Assembly (NCBI RefSeq): GCF_050947875.1
Contig: NC_134572.1
Coordinates: forward strand, 157,439,105-157,503,104
Origin: Dermacentor variabilis
Taxonomy: Eukaryota > Arthropoda > Arachnida > Ixodida > Ixodidae
Reading direction: 5' to 3'
Length of the DNA: 64,000 nucleotides
Part shown: in pieces, positions 12,263 to 23,640 of the stretch
Position numbering within the stretch: position 1 is the stretch's first letter
Layout: the number at the start of each line of letters is the position of its first letter
The notes under the pieces: model-generated
The model's database searches: none
Seen by the model: the letters and a program-made list of their open reading frames with translations, nothing else
Told to the model about the DNA's origin: nothing
Position numbers and translations under genes: made by a program

Positions 12263-13405
12263 ATGATAGGGACGACTCCTGCGAGTACCCCTGGATCCAG
12301 CCCGTCAAGACATCATCCACTCGTCAAGACACCTGTGCACCGCGCAAGGCGCCGCCTGCAAGGTCTGTGCCCGGAATTCGGCCTCTTCCAAGGAACTTTG
12401 TCAACGACCTCACCAACTCAAGAAATGGCGCTTGCAAGTCCTACACAGGTGACTGTTTAAAACAAGCTAGTCCCCACTAGCTTCCACGGTGACACGTATG
12501 AAGAGGCCGAAGACTGACCGGACCAGTACGAACGCGTAGCTAAGGTCAATCATTGTCGTCCGGACCAGAAACTTTCCAATGTGTACTTCGCTCTTGAAGG
12601 TAGCGCAAGGACGTGGTTCCAAAATCGCGAGGAACACTTCACAACGTGGGACAAATTTCGCCGTCGGCTACTTGACACCTTTGGAATCACTGATCGACGA
12701 AATAATGCACAACGCCTTCTCGAGTTGCGCATTCAGAATCCCAACGAAAGTGTTTCGATGTTTGCCGAGGACATATCTCGTTTGTTTCGCCGCGCGGATC
12801 CCAAAATGCCTGATTCGAAGAAGCTGAGCCATCTCATGCGCGGCGTCAAAGAACAGCTATTCGCTGGTCTCGTGCGTAACCCGCATACAACAGTGGAAGA
12901 GTTCATTAAGGAAGCCACAGCTATCGAGCGGGCGCTGCAGCAGCGTTGCCGGCAATACGAACGCCTGAATAACGATGCGCCTGCAGGAGCCGCCGTACTG
13001 ACATAGACAGACGAGGCTTCGCTGCGTGAACTAATAAGAAACATTGTGCGCGAGAAGATTGCTAAGCAAACTGCGACACCGAAGGAGTTCACTGTTGCTT
13101 GGGTTGCTGAAGTTGTCCGCCAAGAAATCCGGCAAGCATTTGCATCACCTGAACCACTCCCTGAACCGTGTCCCGACCCACGCTTCCACGCTTCAAGCCG
13201 CGCACATACAGCTACGCAGACGCTGTTCGTCGCCCGCTTTCTACCGGGCCAGTGCAGCAGTACCACCAGCGGCAAACTATTGCTGCCGGACCGTGCAAAG
13301 TTCTACGGCGCCTTACGGACGTCAATTATGAAGTGGTTCCTGACAGCCCATCCTGCTCGAGGTGCCGTCAGGACCTGGCTGAGACTGTGCGCGTGGTGCC
13401 CATGA
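12263..13405 (+). pseudogene. Ty3/Gypsy gag, broken
   Basis: From the ATG at 12263 a Pro/Ser/Arg-rich N-terminus is followed by the capsid-like block (ALEGSARTWF, LLELRIQNPNESVSMF, FRRADPKMP, LSHLMRGVKEQLFAGLVR) and a Gln/Arg-rich region. The frame is stopped by TAA at 12458 (CAA in the sister copy), by TGA at about 12517 and by TAG at about 13004, then opens again at 13046-13405. No CCHC knuckle could be found, unlike most Gypsy Gag proteins; it may have been lost with pol. Gag would assemble the particle that packages element RNA. Confidence 0.82.
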
Positions 13406-13492
13406 AGCCTTATTTTTCTGAATGACATGGACGCTCTCTGGTTCGCTGAACACTGGATGCTACCCGCCGAGCATCGGGACGATGCTCCTTCT

Positions 13493-13505
13493 AAAGGGGG
13501 GCAAA
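13493..13505 (+). other. Polypurine tract
   Basis: AAAGGGGGGCAAA abuts the TG of the 3' LTR at 13506, where plus-strand DNA synthesis is primed in LTR elements. Confidence 0.8.
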
Positions 13506-13661
13506 TGCCGCGTCGCCATCTGTGCCCAACAACGTTGATGATGAAGACGACGACCTCATGTGTGCAGGCGAGGCGCTACAGAAGAAGTCTGGACTGTGCG
13601 CTTGCCCTAATTCTCTCTATTAAATACCGCTCTCCGCCTTTGTCTCCAGTGAGCCGTGACA
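13506..13661 (+). repeat. 3' LTR (156 bp)
   Basis: TGCCGC...GTGACA, matching 12076-12228 with about a dozen substitutions and one 3-bp insertion. Followed by the ATAT target duplication at 13662-13665. Confidence 0.93.
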
Positions 13662-13665
13662 ATAT

Positions 13666-14661
13666 ACAGAATATTATTTGAGACCCAGATAAGAATTCCG
13701 CAATGTGAAGAGTAGGAAGTATTTACTAAACACGAAAAACTGTGCTTACAAATTGCTTGGGAATTGTGTAACTCAGAGAAGCACACCCGCGTTCGCTCAA
13801 TAAATCTATCATTTCAGCAGCAGTGTGAAGCAGGAGCTTATTTTTAATGTAGCCGTTTCTTGCCCATATCATATTCTGTACCATTATCCAGACAAAGGCG
13901 CATAAACATGCCGCATACACAATAATTTGGTGACGAAGCCAATTGTCCAGCTAACAAAATCGTGTCGCATTGCATACCTTTTTGTGCAAGCTGATATCGC
14001 TTTTTCCATGCTGGCATACAAACTACACGCGATGGAGGAATAAGGTATTGCGCATTGATACAAATACTTGAACAGAGTAACAATACAACGCACAGCAGAT
14101 ATTACTCCTGAATTCATGTTGAAACGGTGCAAGGCGTACTGTTGAACAAAATCTCAATATGTCTTCACTCGTAAAGGCAACAGTACAGAGATGAAAATTT
14201 TGTACTTGCAACAAATGCTACCGGGAAATTGTGTGCACTACTTGAGATAAGTAAATGATTACATTGGGCCCTTAATATGATGCAAAGTCCTCTGGACTGG
14301 AATATGCTGAGACTTTTGCACTACTGGCCTTTGGCCATATATGAATGTGACTAACAGCAGTTTTGAACTGCGAGTGGTGGATGAAGTCTGTGGCTTTCCA
14401 CTACGCCCCATAACACGGACTCATTACTAGAATTCACGGAGCTGTTGGTACCGCAATGGAAAGGTTGAGGGCCTCGGAAGCTGGTACTTCTAACTAGTGA
14501 GGAGAGGTCTTCTCTTGTGAGTGTCTTCGTGAAGAGCGTCAGGCTGTAGCAGCAGTGCTGCCAGTGGGTCCTAGCTGTGCTCACCTGTGCACTTAGCCAC
14601 TGGGGTTAACCTTGACGGGTGACGGGGTGTCACTGTTTCCACGGTAAAAACCTAAATGCAC
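13666..14661. other. No recognisable gene or repeat
   Basis: Only short ORFs without motifs. Nothing supportable seen. Confidence 0.55.
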
Positions 14662-14885
14662 ACTACCACCCTTAGGAGGTAGTGCCCGCTGCCCGCTTCA
14701 AAGCACCTAGGAGCATTCAGAGGTAAACTACACTTCTTCCGAAGTAGTGCCTCTCTTGTGACAGCACGGAGTGCTGCTCCAAGGGGCTCACTACGCCTCA
14801 CACAAGTAGTGCCTGCCCTTGGGCAGTAGGGAGCGTGCTCCACAAAAGGTGAACTACACCTTCCCCGAAGTAGAGCTCTTGGCTC
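14662..14885. repeat. Tandem repeat, about 63-bp unit, 3.5 copies, each with a hairpin
   Basis: Units start at 14662, 14727, 14790 and 14853, each with ACTAC. Each opens with a small inverted repeat in which CTAC pairs with GTAG around a pyrimidine-rich loop, mostly followed by TGCC and a GC-rich spacer. The spacers differ more than the hairpins. Function unknown. Confidence 0.75.
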
Positions 14886-15394
14886 ACCAAGGAACGGGCC
14901 ACTGCCCAAACGTTTTGTTTTATCGTTCTCAAACAAACGCCCTGGTTTTCCAGGCGGCTCTGTTTAAACAGAGACCTTTTCTTGACCTGTGTTTTCACTT
15001 CATCTATGTCGCCAATACGATGAATGCAGTGCTCTCCACTTCGTTGCCACTATTGATTCCGAAGTTGGTTTCATGCATTGTATGAACGTGTTAGAGGTAG
15101 TCTGGTAGTTCTGTAGCTTATAGTTTGGCAGTTTGTGGCCGGTGGGAGAGTAGTTGGTTTTGCCCTATTTATATGGCGAGCTTGTGTCTCCGTGTTTATT
15201 TTTGCCCATTCCGGGTGATGTGTAATATTGGTGATATCTGCAAGGCTTATTTTATCTGTAGATGTTGTTTATACTACGATAATTTGCTGACTATTGATAT
15301 CACCATGAATGTTGTTATTATTAAGCGAGGGTCCCACTACAGTTCTTTCACTTTGGGACACTCGTCTGAAATCTGAAATAAATAAATCTCCAAA
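14886..15394. other. No recognisable gene; may include the 5' flank of RTE copy 2
   Basis: No motif-bearing ORF. Sequence just upstream of 15395 could be LINE 5' UTR, but there is no second full-length copy in the window to define the edge. Confidence 0.5.
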
Positions 15395-18250
15395 ATGACT
15401 TCTACATATGTTCTATATGTCTTCTGGAATATGAACTTGGCAACGTTTAACGCTAGAACGTTATCTAGCGAGGCGAGTCTATCAGTGTTATTGGAGGAAG
15501 TAGAGGGCAGTAAATGGGATATAATGGGGCTCAGTGAAGTTAGGAGGCCGAAAGAAGCATATACAGCACCGTGCCTGCTAAAAAGCGGGCACATCCTGTG
15601 CTACCGGGGCTTAACGGAGAGACGAGAACTAGGAGTCAGATTCCTGATTTATATTCTTATAGCTGGTAACATACAGGAATCGTATAGCATTAACGAGAGG
15701 GTGGAAGGACTTGTTGTGAAACTGAATAAGAGGTACAAAATGAAGGTTGTACAGGTCTACGCCTCTACATCCAGTCATGATGACCAGGAAGTCGAAAGCT
15801 TCTATGAGGACGTGGAATCGGCGATGGGTAGAGTGAAAACAAAATACACTATACTAGTGGGCGACTTTAATGCCAAGGTAGGCAAGAAGCAGGCTGGAGA
15901 CGAAGCAGTGGGGGAATATGGCATGGGCACTAGGAATAGCAGGGAAAAGTTATTAGTAGAGTTTGCGGAACAGAATAAAATGCGGATAATGAATACCTTC
16001 TTCCGCAAGCGGGATAGCCGAAAGTGGACGTGGAGGAGCCAGAACGGCGAGATTAGAAATGAAATAGACTTCATACTCTACGCTGACGCTGGTATCATAC
16101 TATATGTGGACGTGCTAAGCAAGGTGCGCTGCAGTGACCATAGGATGGTAAGAACTCGAAATAGTCTAGATCTGAGGAGGGAACGGAAGAAACTGGTACA
16201 TGAGAAGCCGATCAATTAGTTAGCGGTAAGATAGAAAATAGAGGAATTCCAGATCAAGATACAGAACAGGTATTCGGATTTAACTCAAGAAGAGGACCTT
16301 AGTGTTGACGCAATGAAAAACAATCTTCTGGGCATCATTAAGGAGTGCGCAATAGAAGTCGGTGGTAACTCCGTTAGGCAGGATACCAGCAAACTTTCCC
16401 AGGAGACGAAAGATCTGATCAAGAAACGCCAATGTATGAAAGCATCTAACCCTACAGCTAGAATAGAACTGGCAGAACTTTCGAAGTTAATCAACAAGCG
16501 CAAGACAGCTGACATAAGGAAGTATAATATGGATAGAATTGAACATACTCTCAGGAACGCAGGAAGCCTAAAAGCAGTGAAGAAGATACTAGGAATTGGC
16601 AAGAATCAGATGTATGAATTAAGAGACAAAGCCGCTAGTATCATTACCAATTAGGATGAGATAGTTCAAGTGGCTGAGGAGTTCTATAGAGATTTATACA
16701 GTACCAGTGGTACCCACGACAATAATGGAAGAGAAAACAGTCTAGAGGAATTCGAAATCCCAAAGGTAACGCCGCAAGAAGTAAAGAAAGCCTTGGGAGA
16801 CATGCAAAGGGGGAAGGCAGCTGGGGAGGATCAGGTAACAGCAGATTTGTTGAAGGATGGTGGGCACAATGTTCTAGAGAAACTGACCACACTGTATACG
16901 CAATGCCTCACGACTTCGTGCCTACCGAAATCTTGGAACAACGCTAACATATTCCTAATCCATAAGAAAGGGAACGCGAAGGACTTGAAAAATTCTAAAC
17001 CGATCAGCTTACTGTCAGTTGCCTACAAACTATTTACTAAGGTAGTCGCAAATGGAATCAAGGACACCTTAGACTTCTGTCAAGCAAATGAACAGGCAGG
17101 ATTCCGTAAAGATTAATCTACAATAGACCATATTCACACTATCTATGAGGTGATAGAGAAATGTGCCGAATATAACCAACCCTTATGTGTAGCTTTCATT
17201 GATTACGAGAAGGCGTTTGATTCTGTCGAAACCTCAGCAGTCATGGAGGCAGTACGGAATCAGGGTGTAGACGAGCCGTATGTAAAAATACTGAAACATA
17301 TCTATAGCGGTTCCACAGCCACTATAGTCCTCCATAATCAAAGCAACAAAATCCCAATAAAGAAAGGCGTCAGACAGGGAGATACGATCTCTCCAATGCT
17401 ATTCACAGCGTGGTTACAGGAGGTATTCAGAGACCTGGATTGGGAAGAATTGGCGATAAGGTGTAATGGAGAATACCTTAGTAACTTGCGATTCGCTGAT
17501 GATATTGCCTTGCTTAGTAACTCAGGGGACCAACTCCAATGCATACTCACTGACCTGGAGAGGCAAAGCCCAAGGGTGGGTCTAAAAATGATTCTGCAGA
17601 AAACTAAAGTAATGCTTAACAGTCCCGGAAGAGAACAGCAATTTACAATAGGTAGCGAGGCACTGGAAGTGGTAACGGAATACATCTACTTAGGGCAGGT
17701 AATAACGGTGGATCCGCATCATGAGACGTAAATAATCATAAGAAAAAGAATGGCCTGGGTGGCGTGCGTTTGGCAGGCATTCTCAGATTATGAACAGCTG
17801 GTTGCCATTATCCCTCAAGAGAAAAGTGTTTAATAGCTCTGTCTTACCAGTACTCAGCTACGGGGCAGAAACCTGGAGGCTTACGAAAAGTTTTCTACTC
17901 AAATTGAGGACGACGCAACGAGCTAGGGAAAGAAGAATGATGAGTGCAACGTTAAGGGATAAGAAAAGAGCAGATTGGGTGAGGGGACAAACGCGAGTTA
18001 CTGACATCTTTGTTGAAATCAAGAAAAAGAAATGGGCATGGGCAGGACATGTAATGAGGAGGGAAGATAACCGATGGTCATTAAGAGTTACGGACTGGAT
18101 TCCAAGGTAAGGGAAGCGTAGCAAGGGGGCGGCAGAAAGTTTGGTGGGCGGATGAGATTAAGAATTTTGCAGGAACGACATGGGCACAATTAGTACATGA
18201 CCGGGGTTGTTGGAGAAGTATTGGAGAGACCTTTGCCCTGCAGTGGGTGT
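15395..18250 (+). pseudogene. Endonuclease-reverse transcriptase ORF of RTE-like LINE copy 2
   Basis: The APE-type endonuclease begins near the Met of MNLATFNARTL (15431), continues through LSEVRRP and GDFNAKVG, and ends in CSDHRMV. Then come the connector, the RT with FADD (LRFADDIALL) and the C-terminal tail. Up to 17731 one frame is interrupted only by stops: TAG at 16217 (GAG in copy 1), TAG at 16652, TAA at 17114 (TAC in copy 1) and TAA at 17729. A 4-bp insertion near 17760 then shifts the frame, TAA follows at 18108, and a 1-bp insertion lies near 18125. This enzyme class nicks target DNA and primes reverse transcription there. This copy is dead. Confidence 0.9.
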
Positions 18251-18258
18251 AACCAGGC

Positions 18259-18259
<1 letters not shown>

Positions 18260-18310
<51 letters not shown>
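18260..18310 (+). repeat. (GAT)17 3' tail of RTE copy 2
   Basis: Seventeen GAT units right after the LINE ORF. They produce false His-, Ile- or Met-run ORFs. Confidence 0.93.
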
Positions 18311-18311
<1 letters not shown>

Positions 18312-18459
18312 TCTTCTAAATTTACAAGTGGTTTCATCACAGGCCACTCGACGGGCTTTGCAACACAACACTTGTATGTATTGCATGTGAATTTCGAGCT
18401 ACCTCTGATATTAAACTTGTAGATCAGTATGTTACACATACTATACAACTTCTATGGCG

Positions 18460-19450
18460 GTGCCCGTCATGCGGTGGCGATTATAGCTCTTCATAGAAAA
18501 TATCCTCGCATTACTCAAAGGGTGTTAAGCGTGTCACTGTACGTAACACACAGTCTGCACAATCATCGTCCACTCCCATGCGGCAAACTGCTGCCGAACA
18601 ATCTAGAGGTTGCCCAAACGCTGCACAGGGTACACCTACTACTAAAGCTACAGGGGGGATTTCAATTGACGATTCAGATGTTCAGCCTAGTGCGACGGCT
18701 GCTGAGACAGTTTCCGATGAGATGGAAGCTGCAAAATTACCTGGTTCAAGCAATGGCCAGCACATGCCTCTTCAGAAAGTGTACCAAGATGAATTTCATC
18801 AACCTAATTCACATGCTACACAGGTGACATGCCAGTCATCTCGTCGATGTTGTCATGCCAGTCATCTCGTCAGCTGCCGAGGCGATGCAAGCTGCAACAC
18901 TACCTGGTTCAAGCGATGGCCAGTACATGCCTCTTGAGAAAGTGTACGAAGATGAGTTTCATCCACCTAATTCACATGCTACACAGGTGACATGCCAGTC
19001 ATCTCGTCAAGGAAGGTGGACAGCAGAAAACATCGCATCTTTCGCGGCCGCCGAGATTCGTCTCCCAGCAGGAACAGCGGTGCCTAGATCATTAGCTACA
19101 ATCTTTTCATTGTATGAAGGAGGTTGCAATAGAACACAGCTTGCTACAAGAATGCAATTGAACTGCTGAAAGATGACGTTGAGGCAGACGATGTTGGAGA
19201 GCCGTCACCATAAATCCCCCCTCTGCCATGTTATTCTCACTATCGTTGGACAGATTGTGATGTAGCTGCAATTGCAATGGCCGATGGTGTACTACCATTC
19301 AGTTGCTCCATAAATTAAGACCTACACAAAGAAATTCCTACGAGAACGCTTCAGGCAATCGCTCAATTTCGACACACATCTCGTTAAAAGGATGCGCTTG
19401 ACTTGGAAGGAAATTCGTGCTAAATGCGCCACCTCTACATCCATCTGAAA
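18460..19450 (+). pseudogene. N-terminal region of R2-like ORF (zinc finger and Myb-like part)
   Basis: A CPSCGG...H finger-like motif is at about 18465-18520. Next comes a Ser/Thr/Gln-rich stretch containing an internal repeat: the block coding for QHMPL-KVY-DEFH-PNSHATQVTCQSS at 18757-18843 recurs at 18921-19007. At 19015-19110 a WTAENIASFAAAE...RSLATIF stretch resembles the Myb-like DNA-binding segment of this LINE class. Several frames are needed to read it. Role by family: target DNA recognition. Confidence 0.5.
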
Positions 19451-19663
19451 ATTTAGGAATCAGGCCACTGACGCTAGATACAAATGTCATTCGTCTTACT
19501 CTAAAAAATGTAGGTATTGAGGATAAAGGCCTTGTTTCTGCATTAAGCGTGAGCCCGATATAAATGCAACATATAGAAGTAGACTTTAGGTATATATTAC
19601 TATGAAATTAAATGTTCACCTCCAAAACCATGTCCTCCTAAGCCACAGGTTGATTTATCAGCG

Positions 19664-20720
19664 TTGCCAATGAAAAATCGCCGCCAGCCGCTATATGCTG
19701 ATCATCAGCATTTATATGACTGTGGATCTCTAACTGGATGTGCAATGGAGGATCTACACAATGAATATGATGCAGTATTTAGGGCAAAATCCACTCCTGT
19801 AGTGGAGAGTCTCCATTGTCAGGCAAGGACAGAGGTTTCTGAGAGTCTGTTTGTGGCAGAGGAGATTATTCGAGCCTTGAAATCCTTCCCTAACAAATCC
19901 GCTGCAGGACCATATGGTGGTAATAAAATAGTCGATTTGATTAAAGTTCCCTCGAATGTATTACTTCTTCTCTTTAACAATGGGTTTTCCTTCGGTTTCA
20001 GTCCCATCGAAATAAGTGGTCCCGTACTGTCTTCATGCCTAAATGTGCAAACCCTGCTGGTACCGCAGATTTTAGACCCATTACAGTCTGCCCAGTCCTC
20101 TACCGTAGCTATTACCAAATGCTTCTGCCGCGTTTAACAGAGCCTAACCAGTATAACAAATTTCATGCTGAAATTCAGGATGACAAATCCACGTCATCTA
20201 ATGTACTTTTGCTAGAAGCACTAACCGAACGGTAAAGAATAAGCACCGTCCTTTCTTTGTGATGTGCCTCGACCTTAGAAAGGCATTTAGCTCAGTGTCC
20301 TACAATGCTCTGTTCATGCCTCTGTCGGAGCGGTGTGTTCCTGAATGGATGAGGAGTATTCTAAAAGATATGTATCGATGGTGCTCCACTATATTTTGGT
20401 GTGAGGGCTTAACTGATTCACTAAGGGTTCGTGTGAGGTGACCTCCAAGCAGGGTGACCCACTATCACCTTTCTTGCTCAAGTGAGTCCTCGATTCTCCC
20501 TTAGAAGGATTGAACATGGCGAAACTGAGTGTTCTGCTTAATGGCACCTATGTGTCAGCCACGGCATTTGCAGAGAACCTGCTTCACATATGAAGGGCTT
20601 TCCTCACTCAATAAACAAACAGAAACGTTTCTTTCAAATATAGGTCTCCAAATGAATCTACCTAAATCCGAGTATATCGATTGGCGGAAAAACCATCTGT
20701 CAAAAGGCTAGATTGATCGC
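19664..20720 (+). pseudogene. Reverse transcriptase of R2-like LINE, catalytic box lost
   Basis: The frames give SAAGPYGGNKIVDLIKVPSN (RT entry block, expected AGPDG), MPKCANPAGTADFRPITV (the RP.T.S block) and MMCLDLRKAFSSVSYNAL (motif A, LDL.KAFDSV). The expected FADD is read as TAFAENLLH near 20565, so both catalytic aspartates of motif C are changed. At least four frame changes are needed between 19664 and 20720. The enzyme would copy element RNA at a nicked target; this copy is inactive. Confidence 0.75.
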
Positions 20721-21345
20721 ATAGATTCGATGTCAGTTGCAGGGACTGAGGTCCATTCAGTTTTGAAAGATCAACCCGTCAAATACTGAAGACTACATTT
20801 GGTCGTCAACAAGGCCCCTATAAGGCGAACAAACTCCTGGAGCTCATCGGAAAAGCCAAACTTGAACAGTTTTAAAAGATTCATTCCTGGAGACAGTTGG
20901 TTCAACCAGGATATTTTTATGGGACCTCAAATTCACTTCGAGCGTAGCCAGAGGCAGGGCGCCTTGATCGCAATCTTTCTGAAGAGGTCAGGTCGACACT
21001 GCATCTTCCTCGAAGCTTTCCAAACGGTCACATTTGGATGCAACTTGATGCAGTGGTCCAGGGATGTTGCAACTACAAAGAGTTGCTTTGTTTACTCTCT
21101 ACAAGGCACTTAGTCAACTCGTTCGCCTTGGCGACAAATTCGTTGACGAAGTATATAAGGAAATTTTGGGCGCATGCAGGGACCGCACAGCAGCTATCTT
21201 TGAAACTTCAACTAGCATAGTTGATGCCTCCCAAGTAAAATTTGCCTTGAAGCAAGGCTCTGTGTGATGGCGAAAAAATCGAACAGCCAGACACGCTAAC
21301 CTGGACTTGTTTGCCCATTAGGCACAGTTCCCTGCAAACTCTTGG

Positions 21346-21836
21346 TTGGCGCATGATTCCAAACAGTTGAAGGATGGTGACAGAAATAAAGCGTTGCGGT
21401 TGCGCACGAACCTATATGCGACAGGAACCTTGTCTAACAGACACGCTACCGAACCGACTACGCCTCTGTGTCGTTGCTGTAACCAAGGACCTGAGAAAGC
21501 ATTTCATATTCTACAGGAGTGTCCCATCAGCTATCTTCCAAGAGTAGAGCGCCACAATTTCATCGCCAAACTGTGGTTCCCATGATAAAAGAGCAGAACC
21601 CTCGAGCCACTGCTCAAACGGCAAGACTTCTCGTGACAAAAGACAATGACCGCCTGAAATCTGATATTTGGGTCGAAGATGGCAACCAGGTGACTACTCT
21701 GGATTTTGCAGTCACCTTGAATGCCAACGAGTGCATGCTGCTTCGCATGTGTGCCGTGAAGAGAAGGAAGTATGCAGCGCCCAAAGAAGTTTTTTCCGGA
21801 AAGACGGTAGGAATCTATGGGACGGGGGCCTTTTGA
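21346..21836 (+). pseudogene. Cys-His motif and restriction-like endonuclease of R2-like LINE
   Basis: 21346-21585 encodes CRCCNQGPEKAFHILQEC, the C-x2-C-x8-H-x4-C motif between RT and endonuclease in this class. 21519-21836, in another frame, carries DRLKSDIWVEDGNQVTTLDF followed by AVTLNANE and a late KRRKYAAP. This matches the spacing of a (K)PD..(V..D.AV) and K..KY nuclease core. By family this domain makes the target-site nicks. The frame break between the two pieces is near 21560. Confidence 0.72.
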
Positions 21837-21840
21837 ACCA

Positions 21841-22289
21841 GGTCTAAGCTCTGCCGAGAAACGTTGAGAGCTGGGGATTGTCTAGGGTTGTTCTAAGAGA
21901 GACGTCGGGTGGCTGGCTATCCGAACCTTGCTCGGCAGCATTATTTGTCTGAGCAGGCTGTCTACATTGATTTGCTAATTTCCAAATATTTCCTCAAATT
22001 ATTTTTTCGTTTTTTTCTCTCTATATGTATACGAAGTGTCAGTAAGTAATTTTAACCAACTTTTTTCCATTTACTTTGACCCCAGTACACAACATTTTAT
22101 CGAACCACACAAGGCGTCCTTTAAGTAGTAGTTACCTGGCGTCTCGCATTAGAGCATTGAATCCAACCAAGGAAGTGCTTCGGTCCTACCCGAGTGCGGA
22201 CGTCAAGACCCGAGCAGGAGGGGGTTTCTTGGGGAAACCTTTTTAAACTGCTAATGTAGGGAAAGTTTTGTAACTAGCCCTTGGACATC
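21841..22289. other. Non-coding; possible 3' UTR of the R2-like LINE
   Basis: No ORF with motifs. It lies between the last codon of the R2-like element and the first recognisable codons of the next LINE. T-rich near 21990-22030. Confidence 0.4.
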
Positions 22290-23640
22290 AGCCTACATCA
22301 TTCTTACACCGTAGCCTGGAAAGAAACCGGAAATGACGAACATAAGGCCCGTATCGCTAACATCATGCGTCGTTAAACTCATGGAACATGCGGTTCTCGC
22401 ACGCCTCACGAGATACATTGATAATGGAGGACTTTACCCACATACGATTGTTGGATTTCGACCGACGTTAACGACGTGGGATATTATGCTCAAACTAAAA
22501 CAACGGATCAAAGATGCGGGTGAGAAATATCTAAACAATAAGGCAATTCTAGATCTCGTTTTAACTAAGGCATTTGACACCATCACGGACAAGGCAATGC
22601 TACAATGTTTCCAGAAGTTGAATGTAGGACGCAAAACATACGCGTACATGAAAGGCTTCTTGACGGATGGTACTGCAAAGATTTCAATTGGAGAATCCAA
22701 ATCGCAGGCGCTCAGACTAGGTAATAGGGGTACCCCACAGGTTTTAGTCCTATCTCCCTTTCTTTTCAACGTGGCAATGATCGGTCTTCGTGCGAGACTC
22801 GAAAAGATTGACTGCCTCGGACACACCCTATAGGCGGACGATATCACCCTTTGGGTGGCGGCTGGAAGCGATGGGCAGTGGAAAAGATCCTTCAAACAGC
22901 AGTACACACGGTCGAAGACTGCATCAGGGGCAAAGCAATGAGATGCTCTTCGCAAAAATCCGAACACCTGCTTTATAGACCCACATGCAGGGGTCGAAAA
23001 AGCATTAGAGAAAGACCGGGCATTGTGGTCAAGGTAGAAGGCACCATGATACCGATAGTGGAAAGCCTGAGAATAGTGGGCCACCGCATGTCCGAAAACG
23101 GCCATAACGGAGAAACAATTAGATCGCTAGACAATAGTGTTCAACAAACAACTGGACTAATAAATCGGATATCCAACAGGCACTATGGCATGAAAGAGCA
23201 CGATCTCATCCGATTAATAGAAACATTCGTATCAGTCGTGGTATATATGTGGTCCGTTACCTCAAGCTCTACGCTGCGGAGAAAGTCAAACCAGAATGTT
23301 TCATTAGAAGGGCGCACAAGGAAGTGTTGGAACTTCCGGAAACTTATTGAGGTCCAGAGAGTAGAGCAGTACGAAAGGAGTACGCAGAGTCTGATGGGGA
23401 GACACATCTTAGATGATATCGGAATACCCAACGAAGAAAGGCATGAAGTGCGGAGAGACATCCCAAAGAAAATAAGGAGCTTATATCAATACGCCCGATC
23501 CACAGAAAAATCCACCCAGAGTTCCACCAAGATCGAAGAATCGCAAGAGCGAGAGCTCTCCACAAAACATTCCGTAGTGCCAGGGACGTGGTCTATGTGG
23601 ACACGGCGGAATACGCAACTGGACCGAGTACACCAATAGT
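22290..23640 (+). pseudogene. Reverse transcriptase and connector of I/R1-like LINE
   Basis: 22333-22833 is open and shows NIRPVSLTSCVVKLMEHAVL, then HTIVGFRPTLTTWDIMLKLK, motif A as LDLVLTKAFDTI, and TPQVLVLSPFLFNVAM. The catalytic LYADD box is interrupted: the Tyr codon is now TAG at 22831-22833, followed by GCGGACGAT (Ala-Asp-Asp) and ITLWV. From there the connector continues with shifts to about 23580 (pieces at 22851-23639). The sequence lies in the same broad family as the RT piece at 60060-60766. Dead copy. Confidence 0.8.

Larger units (their letters stand above)
12076..13661 (+). mobile_element. Complete short non-autonomous Gypsy element (LTR-gag-LTR)
   Basis: Two LTRs of 153 and 156 bp, both starting TGCCGC and ending GTGACA, bound a 1.28-kb interior. 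The interior has a primer-binding site next to the left LTR, a gag frame, and a purine tract (AAAGGGGGGCAAA) next to the right LTR. ATAT flanks both sides. There is no protease, RT, RNase H or integrase, so mobility would need enzymes from a relative; the gag at 39263-41797 is similar and that element does have a protease. The LTRs differ at roughly a dozen positions plus a 3-bp indel, so the insertion is not recent. Confidence 0.92.
15395..18310 (+). mobile_element. RTE-like LINE copy 2, near full length
   Basis: Carries the endonuclease from its N-terminus, the RT, the C-terminal tail and a (GAT)17 3' end. It is the most complete of the three copies. Its sequence is close to copy 1 over the shared region, with independent lesions. 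Confidence 0.88.
18430..21836 (+). mobile_element. R2-superfamily-like LINE with restriction-like endonuclease, degenerate
   Basis: A single-ORF non-LTR element whose order matches the R2/NeSL/Utopia type: N-terminal C2H2-like finger, helix-rich DNA-binding region, RT, Cys-His motif, then a PD-(D/E)XK-like endonuclease at the C-terminus. This differs from all other LINEs here, which have an N-terminal APE endonuclease. The element is peppered with stops and frameshifts. The ends cannot be fixed; 21837-22289 may be its 3' UTR. Confidence 0.72.

Noticed and set aside
18081..18448. Poly-His, poly-Ile and poly-Met ORFs
   Set aside because: Translation of the (GAT)17 LINE tail.
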